Positions 56,907 through 64,000 of a stretch of DNA of 64,000 nt are shown here, in pieces (the first letter of the stretch is position 1; the number at the start of each line of letters is the position of its first letter). Both the position numbers and the translations under genes were made by a program. This DNA is from Pseudomonadales bacterium (lineage in GTDB: Bacteria > Pseudomonadota > Gammaproteobacteria > Pseudomonadales > UBA5518), in NCBI GenBank assembly GCA_022072145.1, contig JAJVIG010000016.1:62001-126000 (forward strand), given 5' to 3'. The notes beneath the pieces were generated by a model, which worked only from the letters and a program-made list of their open reading frames with translations, was not told the origin of the DNA and made no database searches.

Positions 56907-58166
56907 TCAGACCTCGTCCGGCACGCCGTGGAAGCGCTGGTAGCGGGCGAACAGCGCGCGCTCGCGCGCGATCTGCTCCGGATCGCCCACGCTGTAGACA
57001 TTCTGCCCGAACTTGCCCTGCGGCTTGTGCGCCAGATAGGCGGCCACCGCCTGCCGCGCCTCCTCCGGGAACGCGAGTTCGAGTTTCCCGTACAGTTCCG
57101 CGAGCGCCGCGAGCGGGTCACGCATCAGGTCCGCGAACCGGAAATCGTGCATCCGCCCGCGCGGAATCGCGCCACTCTCGATCTGCTCGATCACCCGCTC
57201 CAGGCTGAACGCGTAGGCCTCGGGCGTCATCAGGCGCTCGAACGAGGCCGCGTCGAAGGCCTTGTCGCTGCGCATCCAGTACAGCGTGCCAAGCAGGTTC
57301 GTCACCGAGGCGCGTGCCTTGACCGGATCGCGGTGCGTGTAGACCACGTGCGCGTCCGGAAACACCTTGAACAGCACCGGCAGGCTTTCGATGTGCGAGG
57401 GTGACTTGAGCAGCCAGTGACGGCGCGGGTTCTTCCACTGCAGCAGCTTCAGCATCCGCCTGTAGTAGGCATACGATCCGGTCAGATCGGCCTGGGCGAG
57501 CCACCCGTAGTAGCTCGGCACCTGGAACAGCCCGGTCAGGTTGTCCGACACGAAGGTGCAGTTCATCGCCACCTTGCACTCGTTCGGAATCGTGGCGCCC
57601 AGTTCGTGCATCGACAGGAACGACGGCGCTACCCGATGCCACTGCGTCAGCAGATGATGCGCCTTCGGGATCCGCGGGTCGTTGCGATAGCTCGCGGCCT
57701 CGGGCGGCGGACACGGAAACATGATCTCCCAGTTCGCCGGCGCGCCGAAGCGCCGGTCGGCCGACAGCAGCTCGAACAGGATCGAGGTGCCGGAGCGCGC
57801 CTGGCCGACGATGAATACCGGCGCGTCGACGGCCTCGTCGTCGATCTCGGGATGCAGCCGGTATGCCTCCTCGATGCGCAGTCGTTCCTCGAGCCAGATC
57901 AGCAGATCGCTGCGCGTCATCAGGCGGCCGAACAGGTGCAGTTCGGCCTCCTTCTCGATCGACTCGACCAGGATCTCGAAGGGTTCGCGCCAGTCGTCGT
58001 CGCCGAAGTCCGTCAGGCCGGTGTTCGCAATCGCGGTCTCGATGAGCTCGCGCGGGCGCAACGGCACCACGCTGGCGATATCCATGCCGCGCCCTTCCTC
58101 GTTCACGCGCGCCAGCCACTCGGGCCGCGGCGGCGGCGTCCAGTCGATCGCGTTATCGGTGCTCAC
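56907..58166 (-). CDS. Sulfotransferase family protein
   Basis: A 419-residue PAPS-type sulfotransferase-like protein. The 5'-phosphosulfate loop is VFIVGQARSGTSILFELLSA at about residue 117 and the 3'-phosphate site is THRDPVKARASVTNLLG. The downstream LTQWHRVAPSFLSMHE and LLKSPSHIESLPVLF are conserved in this branch, common in steroid and xenobiotic catabolic clusters. Two GTG codons are close; 58166 is preferred because GGAGGT lies just before it at workable spacing. The proven role of this branch is not known. Confidence 0.82.
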   Translation of the reverse strand: MSTDNAIDWTPPPRPEWLARVNEEGRGMDIASVVPLRPRELIETAIANTGLTDFGDDDWREPFEILVESIEKEAELHLFGRLMTRSDLLIWLEERLRIEEAYRLHPEIDDEAVDAPVFIVGQARSGTSILFELLSADRRFGAPANWEIMFPCPPPEAASYRNDPRIPKAHHLLTQWHRVAPSFLSMHELGATIPNECKVAMNCTFVSDNLTGLFQVPSYYGWLAQADLTGSYAYYRRMLKLLQWKNPRRHWLLKSPSHIESLPVLFKVFPDAHVVYTHRDPVKARASVTNLLGTLYWMRSDKAFDAASFERLMTPEAYAFSLERVIEQIESGAIPRGRMHDFRFADLMRDPLAALAELYGKLELAFPEEARQAVAAYLAHKPQGKFGQNVYSVGDPEQIARERALFARYQRFHGVPDEV

Positions 58167-58178
58167 CGCCACCTCCGC

Positions 58179-59366
58179 TCAGAGATTGCCGAAGCGGTTG
58201 ATCACGCCGCGCCGGCGAGCGGCGAGCTGTTCGCGGCGCGCCTCCGGCGTGATGCGTCGCGCGGCGGGCGGCAGATGCGCGGACAGTTCCGCTCGTTTGA
58301 CCTGGGTCGCCTGCGGCACGGGGCAGGTATCGGCCTGCATCCAGCGGTAACACACGTAGCCTTCGGCATACCCCGAGGTGTCGAGCCAGTTCGGCACGCC
58401 GGGGTCGTCGTGCGCGATCACCACGATCAGCTCGCCGTCGTATTCGAGCTCGGCGTAGTGGCAATTCGTGTTCGACAGCCGGTACCGGTAGTCCATCGAG
58501 GTCCACCAGAAGTTGCCGAACTCGACCGCCCAGTACCGGCAGCGCGGCGGGCGCACGCGGACGATCAGCGCCTCGTCGGGCGGCAGCATCCAGTAGGCGA
58601 CCATCGGCTCCCCGCCCGGGGTGGCGTCGATCGCGCGATCGGCCAGCTGCTTGTAGGAGCGGAACGTGTTCGGAATCGCCTTCCACATGGTGATCATGTA
58701 GATCCAGAACCCGATCGACTCGTTGACCCAGCGCGCGGAGGCGAGCAACTGCCGCGCAAGCGTCTGCGGATCCGGCGGCGCCGGCGGCAGCGTGTCCCCG
58801 GTCAGACGATCGATGCGCGCCTTCATCGGACGCTCGTGCTCCCAGTCGGCGAAGAACTGGCGGAACGTGACGCGGAAGGTCTCCGGCGTGGTGCGCAGCC
58901 AGTTGCCCGGGTGGGGATGGGGGCTGGCGATCAGCTCGAAGCTGCCGTCGGCCTCCACCTGCAGGTCATCGGCGAACAGCGCCTGCGCCACCTTGCCGCC
59001 CCAGGGCGTCTCGCCCTTCTCCACCGCAGTCACGGCGAAGTAGCGGGCACTGCCGCGGTCGCCGCTGATGCGGTAGGTGTCGGTGCCGTTGATCGTGGCC
59101 CCCACGTAGACCGCGTCGGTGTTGTCGCCGCCCTGCTTGCGCACCGGATCGAAGTAGTGGATCAGCTCCGGATGGCGCGGATCGGCGTAGTCGTGCTGGA
59201 AATTCAGCGCCAGCGCGATGTTGCGCGCCAGCACCTCGAAACCGGCCGTGCGGTCCGCCGCGTGCGGCGGCACGCTCGGGCCGAAGGGAATGTCGCCGGC
59301 GCGCTTCAGTTCGTCGCAGAAATCCGCCCAGGCCCGGCGCAGCAGCTCGTCGTCCGCGTCGCTCAT
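58179..59366 (-). CDS. DUF1214-type protein (paralogue B, cytoplasmic)
   Basis: A 395-residue protein without a signal peptide. Shared with paralogue A are DEALIVRVRPPRCRYWAVEF, HDDPGVPNWLDTSGYAEGYV and the C-terminal PAARRITPEARREQLAARRR. The N-terminal region (FEVLARNIALALNFQHDYAD) has no signal. Both proteins contain the sequence pattern QVEADGxFE in the middle, a strand of the domain. It lies between the LLM oxidoreductase and the sulfotransferase genes in the same run. No activity is known. Confidence 0.68.
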   Translation of the reverse strand: MSDADDELLRRAWADFCDELKRAGDIPFGPSVPPHAADRTAGFEVLARNIALALNFQHDYADPRHPELIHYFDPVRKQGGDNTDAVYVGATINGTDTYRISGDRGSARYFAVTAVEKGETPWGGKVAQALFADDLQVEADGSFELIASPHPHPGNWLRTTPETFRVTFRQFFADWEHERPMKARIDRLTGDTLPPAPPDPQTLARQLLASARWVNESIGFWIYMITMWKAIPNTFRSYKQLADRAIDATPGGEPMVAYWMLPPDEALIVRVRPPRCRYWAVEFGNFWWTSMDYRYRLSNTNCHYAELEYDGELIVVIAHDDPGVPNWLDTSGYAEGYVCYRWMQADTCPVPQATQVKRAELSAHLPPAARRITPEARREQLAARRRGVINRFGNL

Positions 59367-59390
59367 CGTGCTTCTCCCGGTTGTCGCCGT

Positions 59391-60407
59391 TCAGGGCATC
59401 TTCTTCAGGTCGCGCACCACATCGGCCCAGTGGCCGGGATCGGGATACCGGTTGTGCGTGATGCTGACGCTGTCGGCGATGCCCTCGAGCCGCGCGCGCA
59501 GCTTGCCGGCAATCTCGCGGCGTTCGCCGACGACCGCGATCTGCTCGAGGATCTCGTCCCCGATCAGGTTCGTCATGTCGTCCCAGCGCCCCTGCTTCGA
59601 CAACCGGTTCAATTCCTCGTGCACGTCCTGCCAGCCGTGACAGTCCAGCGTGGGCTTGTAGGCCGGCGTGGAGCCGTAGAAGGCCAGTTGCTTGCGCGCA
59701 GCGAGCCTGGCAGCGGCCAGGGCCTCCTCGGTGTCGGCCGTGACCACCAGCGTGGCGCACATCACCTCGATGTCGCTGCGCTTGCGGCCCGAGATCGCGA
59801 GCCCCTTGTCGAGCGCCGGCAGCGTGTTCTCGAGCAGCGAGCGGCGCGTGTTGAACGGGTGCGCGATGAAACCATCGGCCGCCTCGCCCGCCACCGCGGT
59901 CATCCGCGGCCCGAAGCCACCGGTGAAGATCGGCGGCGGCCCGTACGGGTTGGGGCCGGGATCGAAGGCCGGGATCATGATCGTGTGGGTATAGAACTGG
60001 CCGCGGAAATCGAGCGGACCCTTGCCTTCCCAGCAGTTCCAGATCGCCTTGATCGCCAGCACGATCTCGCGCATCCGCTCGGCCGGATGCGACCACGCGC
60101 TGCTGAAGCGCTTCTCGATGTGCGGCTTGACCTGCGAGCCCAGCCCGAGCACGAAACGCCCGCCGCTGATCGACTGCATGTCGTAGCCGAGGTTGGCGAG
60201 GTTCATCGGATTGCGCGCGAAGGCGATCGCGATCGCGGTGCCCAGCCGCAGCGTGGTGGTGTGCTCGGCGGCCACCGCGAGCGCCAGGAACGGATCGTGC
60301 TTGGCCTCGAACGAGAAGCCGCCGTCGTAGCCTATGTCCTCGAGTTCCTTGTAGAGCGTACGCGCCCTGCGGGGGTCCTCGAGCGGCGCGGTCGTGTAGA
60401 TCTTCAT
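59391..60407 (-). CDS. LLM class flavin-dependent oxidoreductase (F420-type, TIGR03617-like)
   Basis: A 338-residue TIM-barrel luciferase-like monooxygenase family protein. It begins IYTTAPLEDPRRARTLYKEL and has GYDGGFSFEAKHDPFLALAV, FARNPMNLANLGYDMQSISG and GRFVLGLGSQVKPHIEKRFS. This group is best known from F420-using actinobacteria; most gammaproteobacteria lack F420, so it may use FMN here. The ATG at 60407 lies 19 bp after the acyl-CoA dehydrogenase stop. The substrate is not known. Confidence 0.82.
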   Translation of the reverse strand: MKIYTTAPLEDPRRARTLYKELEDIGYDGGFSFEAKHDPFLALAVAAEHTTTLRLGTAIAIAFARNPMNLANLGYDMQSISGGRFVLGLGSQVKPHIEKRFSSAWSHPAERMREIVLAIKAIWNCWEGKGPLDFRGQFYTHTIMIPAFDPGPNPYGPPPIFTGGFGPRMTAVAGEAADGFIAHPFNTRRSLLENTLPALDKGLAISGRKRSDIEVMCATLVVTADTEEALAAARLAARKQLAFYGSTPAYKPTLDCHGWQDVHEELNRLSKQGRWDDMTNLIGDEILEQIAVVGERREIAGKLRARLEGIADSVSITHNRYPDPGHWADVVRDLKKMP

Positions 60408-60426
60408 CGGTGGTATCCGTCCGTTG

Positions 60427-61608
60427 CTAGAAGTTTCTCGGCAGCCCGAGCTTGCGTGTGGCGATGATATTGCGCTGTATCTCCGATGTGCCACCGCCGA
60501 TCGTCTCCAGCAGGGTCAGCACATAACTGCCGCAGGGCCGGCCCTCCATGGGAGCGTCGGCGCACTCGCGCGTGAGTTGCCCGCCCGGCCCGACCAGATC
60601 CATCGTCGCATCGGCCAGACGGCGCGAATATTCGGTCGCGTAGAGCTTGTACGCGGAAGCCTCGGCGGTGGGGGTGCGCTCGGAATTGAGCGCCGCATCG
60701 ACGAATCGCACGCCGAGCAGCCGCGCGACCTCGCACTCGGTCGCCAGCTGTGCGACGCGTTGCCTTGCCAGCGGATCGTCCTTCAGCGGCTTGCCGTCGC
60801 GACGGGTCGACCTGACGAAGTCGCACAACGCCTCGGTGCGCCCACGCACCGGAGAAAACGTGAACATGCCGAAGCGCTCGATGTCGAGCGCTTCGGCGAT
60901 GTACTGGAATCCCTTGCCGAGTTCACCCACCCGGTAATCGTCGTGGACGAACACATTGTCGAAGAACACGGCGTTGGTGCGTTCGCCACCGATCGTGTAC
61001 ATCGGCTGGATCGTCAGTCCGGGGTGGTTCATCGGCAGCAGGAACAGGGTGATCCCGTGGTGCTTCGGCGCCTGCGGATCGGTGCGTGCGCCCACCCAGT
61101 ACCAGTCGGCGAAATGCGCCGAAGTCGTGAAGGTCTTCTGTCCGTTCAGCAGCCAGCCGTCGCCGCTGCGCTCGGCCTTGAGCCGCATCGCCGCCGCGTC
61201 CGAGCCGGCCGATGGCTCGGTATAGCCGAGCGCAAACTCGATCTCGGCCGCCAGGATCTTCGGCAGGAATTCCGCCTTCAGCTTCGGGGAACCGACCCGG
61301 ATCAGTGTTTTGCCGACGACGCCGGTGCCTTTGCCGAGTTGCGGCGCCCCTACCCCGGACAACAGCTCGTTCAACAGGTATTCGTAGAAGCCCTTGCCGT
61401 CCTGGCCGCCATACTCGGCAGGCCAGGTGATCCCCAGCCAGCCCCGTTCGGCGAGCTTGCGCATGAACGCGCGGCGCGCCGGCGTGTCGACGAGCTGCGC
61501 CAGGTTCTCGCGGTGCAGGTCCATCACCTGCGGATCGTGGTTTTCCCGCAGAAAGTCAGCCACGTCGCGGATGAACTGCTTTTCATCGTCGGAGAACTCG
61601 AAATTCAT
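60427..61608 (-). CDS. Acyl-CoA dehydrogenase
   Basis: A 393-residue acyl-CoA dehydrogenase. The FAD/substrate signature is EFALGYTEPSAGSDAAAMRL, with LNGQKTFTTSAHFADWYWVG for the second domain and LETIGGGTSEIQRNIIATRK at the C-terminus. The N-terminal MNFEFSDDEKQFIRDVADFL starts at 61608. The sequence is of the large FadE/steroid side-chain type. It is the first gene of the nine-gene run and has a perfect palindrome 83 bases upstream. The catalytic glutamate could not be placed with certainty by eye. Confidence 0.88.
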   Translation of the reverse strand: MNFEFSDDEKQFIRDVADFLRENHDPQVMDLHRENLAQLVDTPARRAFMRKLAERGWLGITWPAEYGGQDGKGFYEYLLNELLSGVGAPQLGKGTGVVGKTLIRVGSPKLKAEFLPKILAAEIEFALGYTEPSAGSDAAAMRLKAERSGDGWLLNGQKTFTTSAHFADWYWVGARTDPQAPKHHGITLFLLPMNHPGLTIQPMYTIGGERTNAVFFDNVFVHDDYRVGELGKGFQYIAEALDIERFGMFTFSPVRGRTEALCDFVRSTRRDGKPLKDDPLARQRVAQLATECEVARLLGVRFVDAALNSERTPTAEASAYKLYATEYSRRLADATMDLVGPGGQLTRECADAPMEGRPCGSYVLTLLETIGGGTSEIQRNIIATRKLGLPRNF

Positions 61609-61690
61609 CGGACTACCCTTGTCGGCCGGATGCGCTCGTGCGTGCCTGTGCCTGCGATGCCGCACGTCAGGACAACGATACCTCTCTTAC

Positions 61691-61702
61691 TGACCGCGGT
61701 CA
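61691..61702. promoter_or_regulatory. Perfect 12-bp palindrome, probable TetR operator
   Basis: TGACCGCGGTCA lies 83 bases before the acyl-CoA dehydrogenase ATG and 42 bases after the TetR stop. The symmetry and size suit a TetR dimer. It is flanked by an AT-containing stretch (CTCTTAC and ATGAAATC) where promoter elements could sit. Confidence 0.5.
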
Positions 61703-61744
61703 ATGAAATCAAGGAACCGCTTTCGACCGCGTGGCCCTCCCCGA

Positions 61745-62380
61745 TCAGGCCCCCAGCGCCACCGCCAGCAGGCTGCCGAGCAGCGCCATGCGCGAGCCTG
61801 CGCCGTCGAAGGAGAACTGCGGATTGACCAGGAAACCGAAGAAGCTGAGGCGCAGGCAATCGGCGAGCTGCACCGGGTCGATGTCCGCGCGCAGCACGCC
61901 CACGCCACCCAGGCGCCGGATCTGCGCGGCGAGCGCGGCGCCGAACGCGGTGTGCTGCGCGCCGAGCATCGGCGAGCCGGCGCGACGCACGATCGCCAGA
62001 TTGATCTGCCGCACCAGCTCCGGGTCGCCAACCGCGCGGTGCTCCTCGATCACGATCGCGATCAGGCCCTCGACGAAGCCGGTGGCGCTGCTCGCCTGCC
62101 CCAGTTCACGCTCGATGCGCCCCGCCATCGCTTCCGAAATGCGCCGTTGACGCTCGAGCAGCACATCGTCCTTGGTCGCGAAATGGAAGAAGAACGTCCC
62201 CTTGGCGACCCCCGCCGCGGCGCAGATGTCGCTGACCCGCGCCTGCTCGACGCCGACGCGGCGAAACTCCGCCAGCGCGGCGTCGAACACGCGCGCGCAG
62301 GTATCGACCCGCTGCCGGTCACGGCGGGTGCGCGGCTTCGTGGGCGCCTGGCCGCCCGAGTGCTGGGGACCGTTCTGCAC
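61745..62380 (-). CDS. TetR family transcriptional regulator
   Basis: A regulator of about 211 residues. The HTH is VSDICAAAGVAKGTFFFHFA followed by TKDDVLLERQ; the rest is a helical ligand-binding domain ending LLGSLLAVALGA. The GTG at 62380 is chosen because it puts the HTH at the usual distance from the start; a GTG at 62419 is possible. It is upstream, on the same strand, of the nine-gene catabolic run, which it probably controls, and it is divergent from the broken molybdoenzyme gene. Confidence 0.82.
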   Translation of the reverse strand: MQNGPQHSGGQAPTKPRTRRDRQRVDTCARVFDAALAEFRRVGVEQARVSDICAAAGVAKGTFFFHFATKDDVLLERQRRISEAMAGRIERELGQASSATGFVEGLIAIVIEEHRAVGDPELVRQINLAIVRRAGSPMLGAQHTAFGAALAAQIRRLGGVGVLRADIDPVQLADCLRLSFFGFLVNPQFSFDGAGSRMALLGSLLAVALGA

Positions 62381-62459
62381 GGTTCGGGACTCCGTCGTGT
62401 GGCGCTCGCCATGATACACGCGGGAACCGTACGCAAATGGCGGTTTTGGCAAACGAATG

Positions 62460-62471
62460 TCGGGATCCCGA
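62460..62471. promoter_or_regulatory. Perfect 12-bp palindrome upstream of the broken molybdoenzyme gene
   Basis: TCGGGATCCCGA in the 188-bp divergent gap between the TetR gene and the molybdoenzyme gene. It differs from the 61691 palindrome, so it may be the site of a second factor or a chance palindrome. Confidence 0.35.
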
Positions 62472-62568
62472 AACAATTGCCACGGTCCGCGCAGGCCTGT
62501 CTGGATAGACTCCGGTAGCACGTGTTTCGACCGTGATTTGCACGCTTGACCCGCCAAAGGATGCGCCG

Positions 62569-64000
62569 ATGCCAATGCCCGATCCGACACGACGTGAGTT
62601 CCTGCGCGGCACCTCCGCCGGCGCGCTCGCGCTGGGCCTGGAACTGTCGCACCTGCGGTTCGCGCTCGCCGATGGCGCGCTGCCTGCCGCGGCGAAGCGC
62701 TACCAGGACTACCGCGACGTGTACCGCCGCAAATGGACCTGGGATCGCATCGGGGCGAGCACGCACTCGTGCACCAACTGCAACAGCGGCGGCTGTTCCT
62801 GGGATCTGTACGTGCGCGACAACATCGTCTGGCGCGAGGAACAGTGAAGCCCTTATACGCAAACGATGCCCGGCCTGCCCGACTTCAATCCGCGTGGCTG
62901 CCAGAAAGGCGCCTCGGCGAGTGCGCTGTACCGAAGTCCGGCGCGGATCCGCTACCCGCTGAAGCGCGTCGGTGCGCGCGGCGAGAACCGCTGGAAGCGC
63001 ATATCCTGGGACGAAGCGCTCGACGAGATCGCCACGCAACTGGTCGATACCCTGTCCACGCGCGGCGGCGCCGGCGCCTACGTGGAAAACGGCAACAACT
63101 CGGACTTCGGTCCGAGCTGGGTGGCGATGGTGCGCTTCTTCCGCCAACTGGGGATTCCGGTCACCGAGAACTTCGCCTCGACCGGCGACCTGATGACCGG
63201 TTCGACAACCTGTTCGTCACGCGCATCCCGGATGCGCACTTCGTGACCGAAGCCCGTTACCGGGGCGCCCGGTACGTGTGCATCAGCCCGGACTTCAGCC
63301 CGACGGCGATCCACGCCGATCTCTGGATCCACCTGAAACCGGGAACCGACGCGGCCCTCGCGCTGGCAGCCTGCCGGCACATCATCGACGAGGACCTGCA
63401 CGATGTGCCGTACATCATCGAGCAGACCGACCTGCCCCTGCTGATACGCTCCGACACGCGCCAGTTCCTGCGCGAAGCCGATGTGGTCGCAGGCGGCCGC
63501 AAGGAGTGCTTCGCGTGGTGGGACGCCAGGAAGCGGCAGGTGGTGTGGGCCGCGAGTTCCACCGACTTCGATGCGGATCCCGCGCAACGCACGCTGAGCC
63601 TCCGCGTCGACGATCATCCCGAGCTGGAACCCGTGGATGCCGAGGTGCGACTGGCCGACGGGCGCACCGTCGCGCTGCGTTCGGCGTTCTCGATCCTGCG
63701 CGAGCGGCTGGAGCCCTACGACCTCGACAACGCCGCGCGCATCACGGGGGTGCACCGTAACGTGATCCGGCGCTTCGCGCGCGAGTTCGCGACCGCGAGG
63801 GCGGCGATGATCAATGCCGGCGCCGCGATGGGCAAGATCCTGCACGGCGAACTGGTGCAGCGCGCCACCATCCTGCTGTGCGCGCTGACCGGCAACAACG
63901 GCCGCCCCGGTGGCGGCTGGGGGCAGATGGCGCTGTGGGAACTCGACGGCATGATCGCCGCCGCCTACCACGACCACCCCAGCGACCTCAGCCCCGACGA
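62569..64000 (+). pseudogene. Type II DMSO-reductase family molybdoenzyme, broken and running off the right edge
   Basis: The frame begins with a Tat signal (TRREFLRGTSAGALALGL) and the cluster-binding THSCTNCNSGGCSWDLYVRD. At codon 93 (62845-62847) an in-frame TGA interrupts WREEQ; the same frame goes on with PGLPDFNPRGCQKGA and TGDLMTG, where it shifts near 63200. From 63201 another frame reads FDNLFVTRIPDAHF and stays open to the window end (CALTGNNGRPGGGWGQ). About 25-30 residues that relatives carry between GDLMTG and the next motif are missing. Relatives include ethylbenzene and steroid C25 dehydrogenases. It seems inactive. Confidence 0.8.

Noticed and set aside
62845..62847. In-frame TGA in the molybdoenzyme as a selenocysteine codon
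   Set aside because: Sec in this superfamily sits at the metal ligand, well downstream of this point; no clear SECIS-like hairpin follows, and the same gene has a second, independent lesion.

Overview
The window is about 64 kb of very GC-rich, densely packed chromosomal DNA from a Gram-negative bacterium, most likely an uncultured or little-studied gammaproteobacterium. This rests on gene content: RlmD, YgiQ, a YcbB-type L,D-transpeptidase, a TonB-dependent receptor, an IscR-led SUF operon and glutathione-dependent formaldehyde dehydrogenase. No rRNA, tRNA, CRISPR array, transposase or phage gene was seen. Many long open frames opposite real genes are by-products of the high GC and are not annotated.

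Layout. (1) 1-20 kb is mostly housekeeping: bioA, a STAS protein, a wax-ester-synthase-like acyltransferase, folE, a UbiA prenyltransferase, a PNPOx-fold protein, rlmD, an orphan motAB pair, ygiQ, a MgtC/DUF4010 membrane protein, a divergent pair of cell-wall enzymes (M15-like peptidase and L,D-transpeptidase), a HerA-like ATPase, a TonB receptor and alr. (2) 20-36 kb is accessory and catabolic: a thioredoxin-fold protein, a decayed enoyl-CoA hydratase, a SnoaL-like protein, a ketosteroid-dehydrogenase-like flavoprotein with a MarR regulator, an NMO-type flavoprotein, an operon of two CaiB CoA-transferases plus a lone molybdenum-hydroxylase large subunit, a DUF488 protein of lower GC, and an frmA/thioesterase/hydrolase operon. 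(3) 35-41.5 kb holds a GNAT gene next to an undescribed internally duplicated cysteine protein, then a minus-strand operon with a formate-dehydrogenase-like molybdoenzyme. (4) 41.7-48.4 kb is a complete minus-strand iscR-sufB-C-D-S-A-T-E operon behind a promoter overlapped by a recognisable type 1 IscR site. (5) 48.5-61.6 kb has a quinone-reductase-like gene and a VOC protein on the plus strand, then one minus-strand run of nine genes (acyl-CoA dehydrogenase, LLM oxidoreductase, two related DUF1214-like proteins, sulfotransferase, DUF3604 protein, two SDRs, beta-lactamase-like hydrolase), probably a catabolic operon for a steroid, terpenoid or other hydrophobic compound. (6) The right end has a TetR regulator and a type II DMSO-reductase-family molybdoenzyme gene broken by an in-frame TGA and by a frameshift with missing sequence.

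How it fits together. The catabolic blocks combine CoA transfer, beta-oxidation-type steps, flavin oxidoreductases, three separate molybdenum-enzyme genes and matching regulators, so the organism probably grows on lipid-like or steroid-like substrates. Molybdo- and Fe-S enzymes need the cluster supply that the SUF operon provides. The most unusual non-coding feature is a family of GTAG-headed palindromic repeats in three intergenic places. In two of them the TAG of the repeat head is itself the stop codon of the adjoining gene, and in one 50-bp element it is so for both converging genes.
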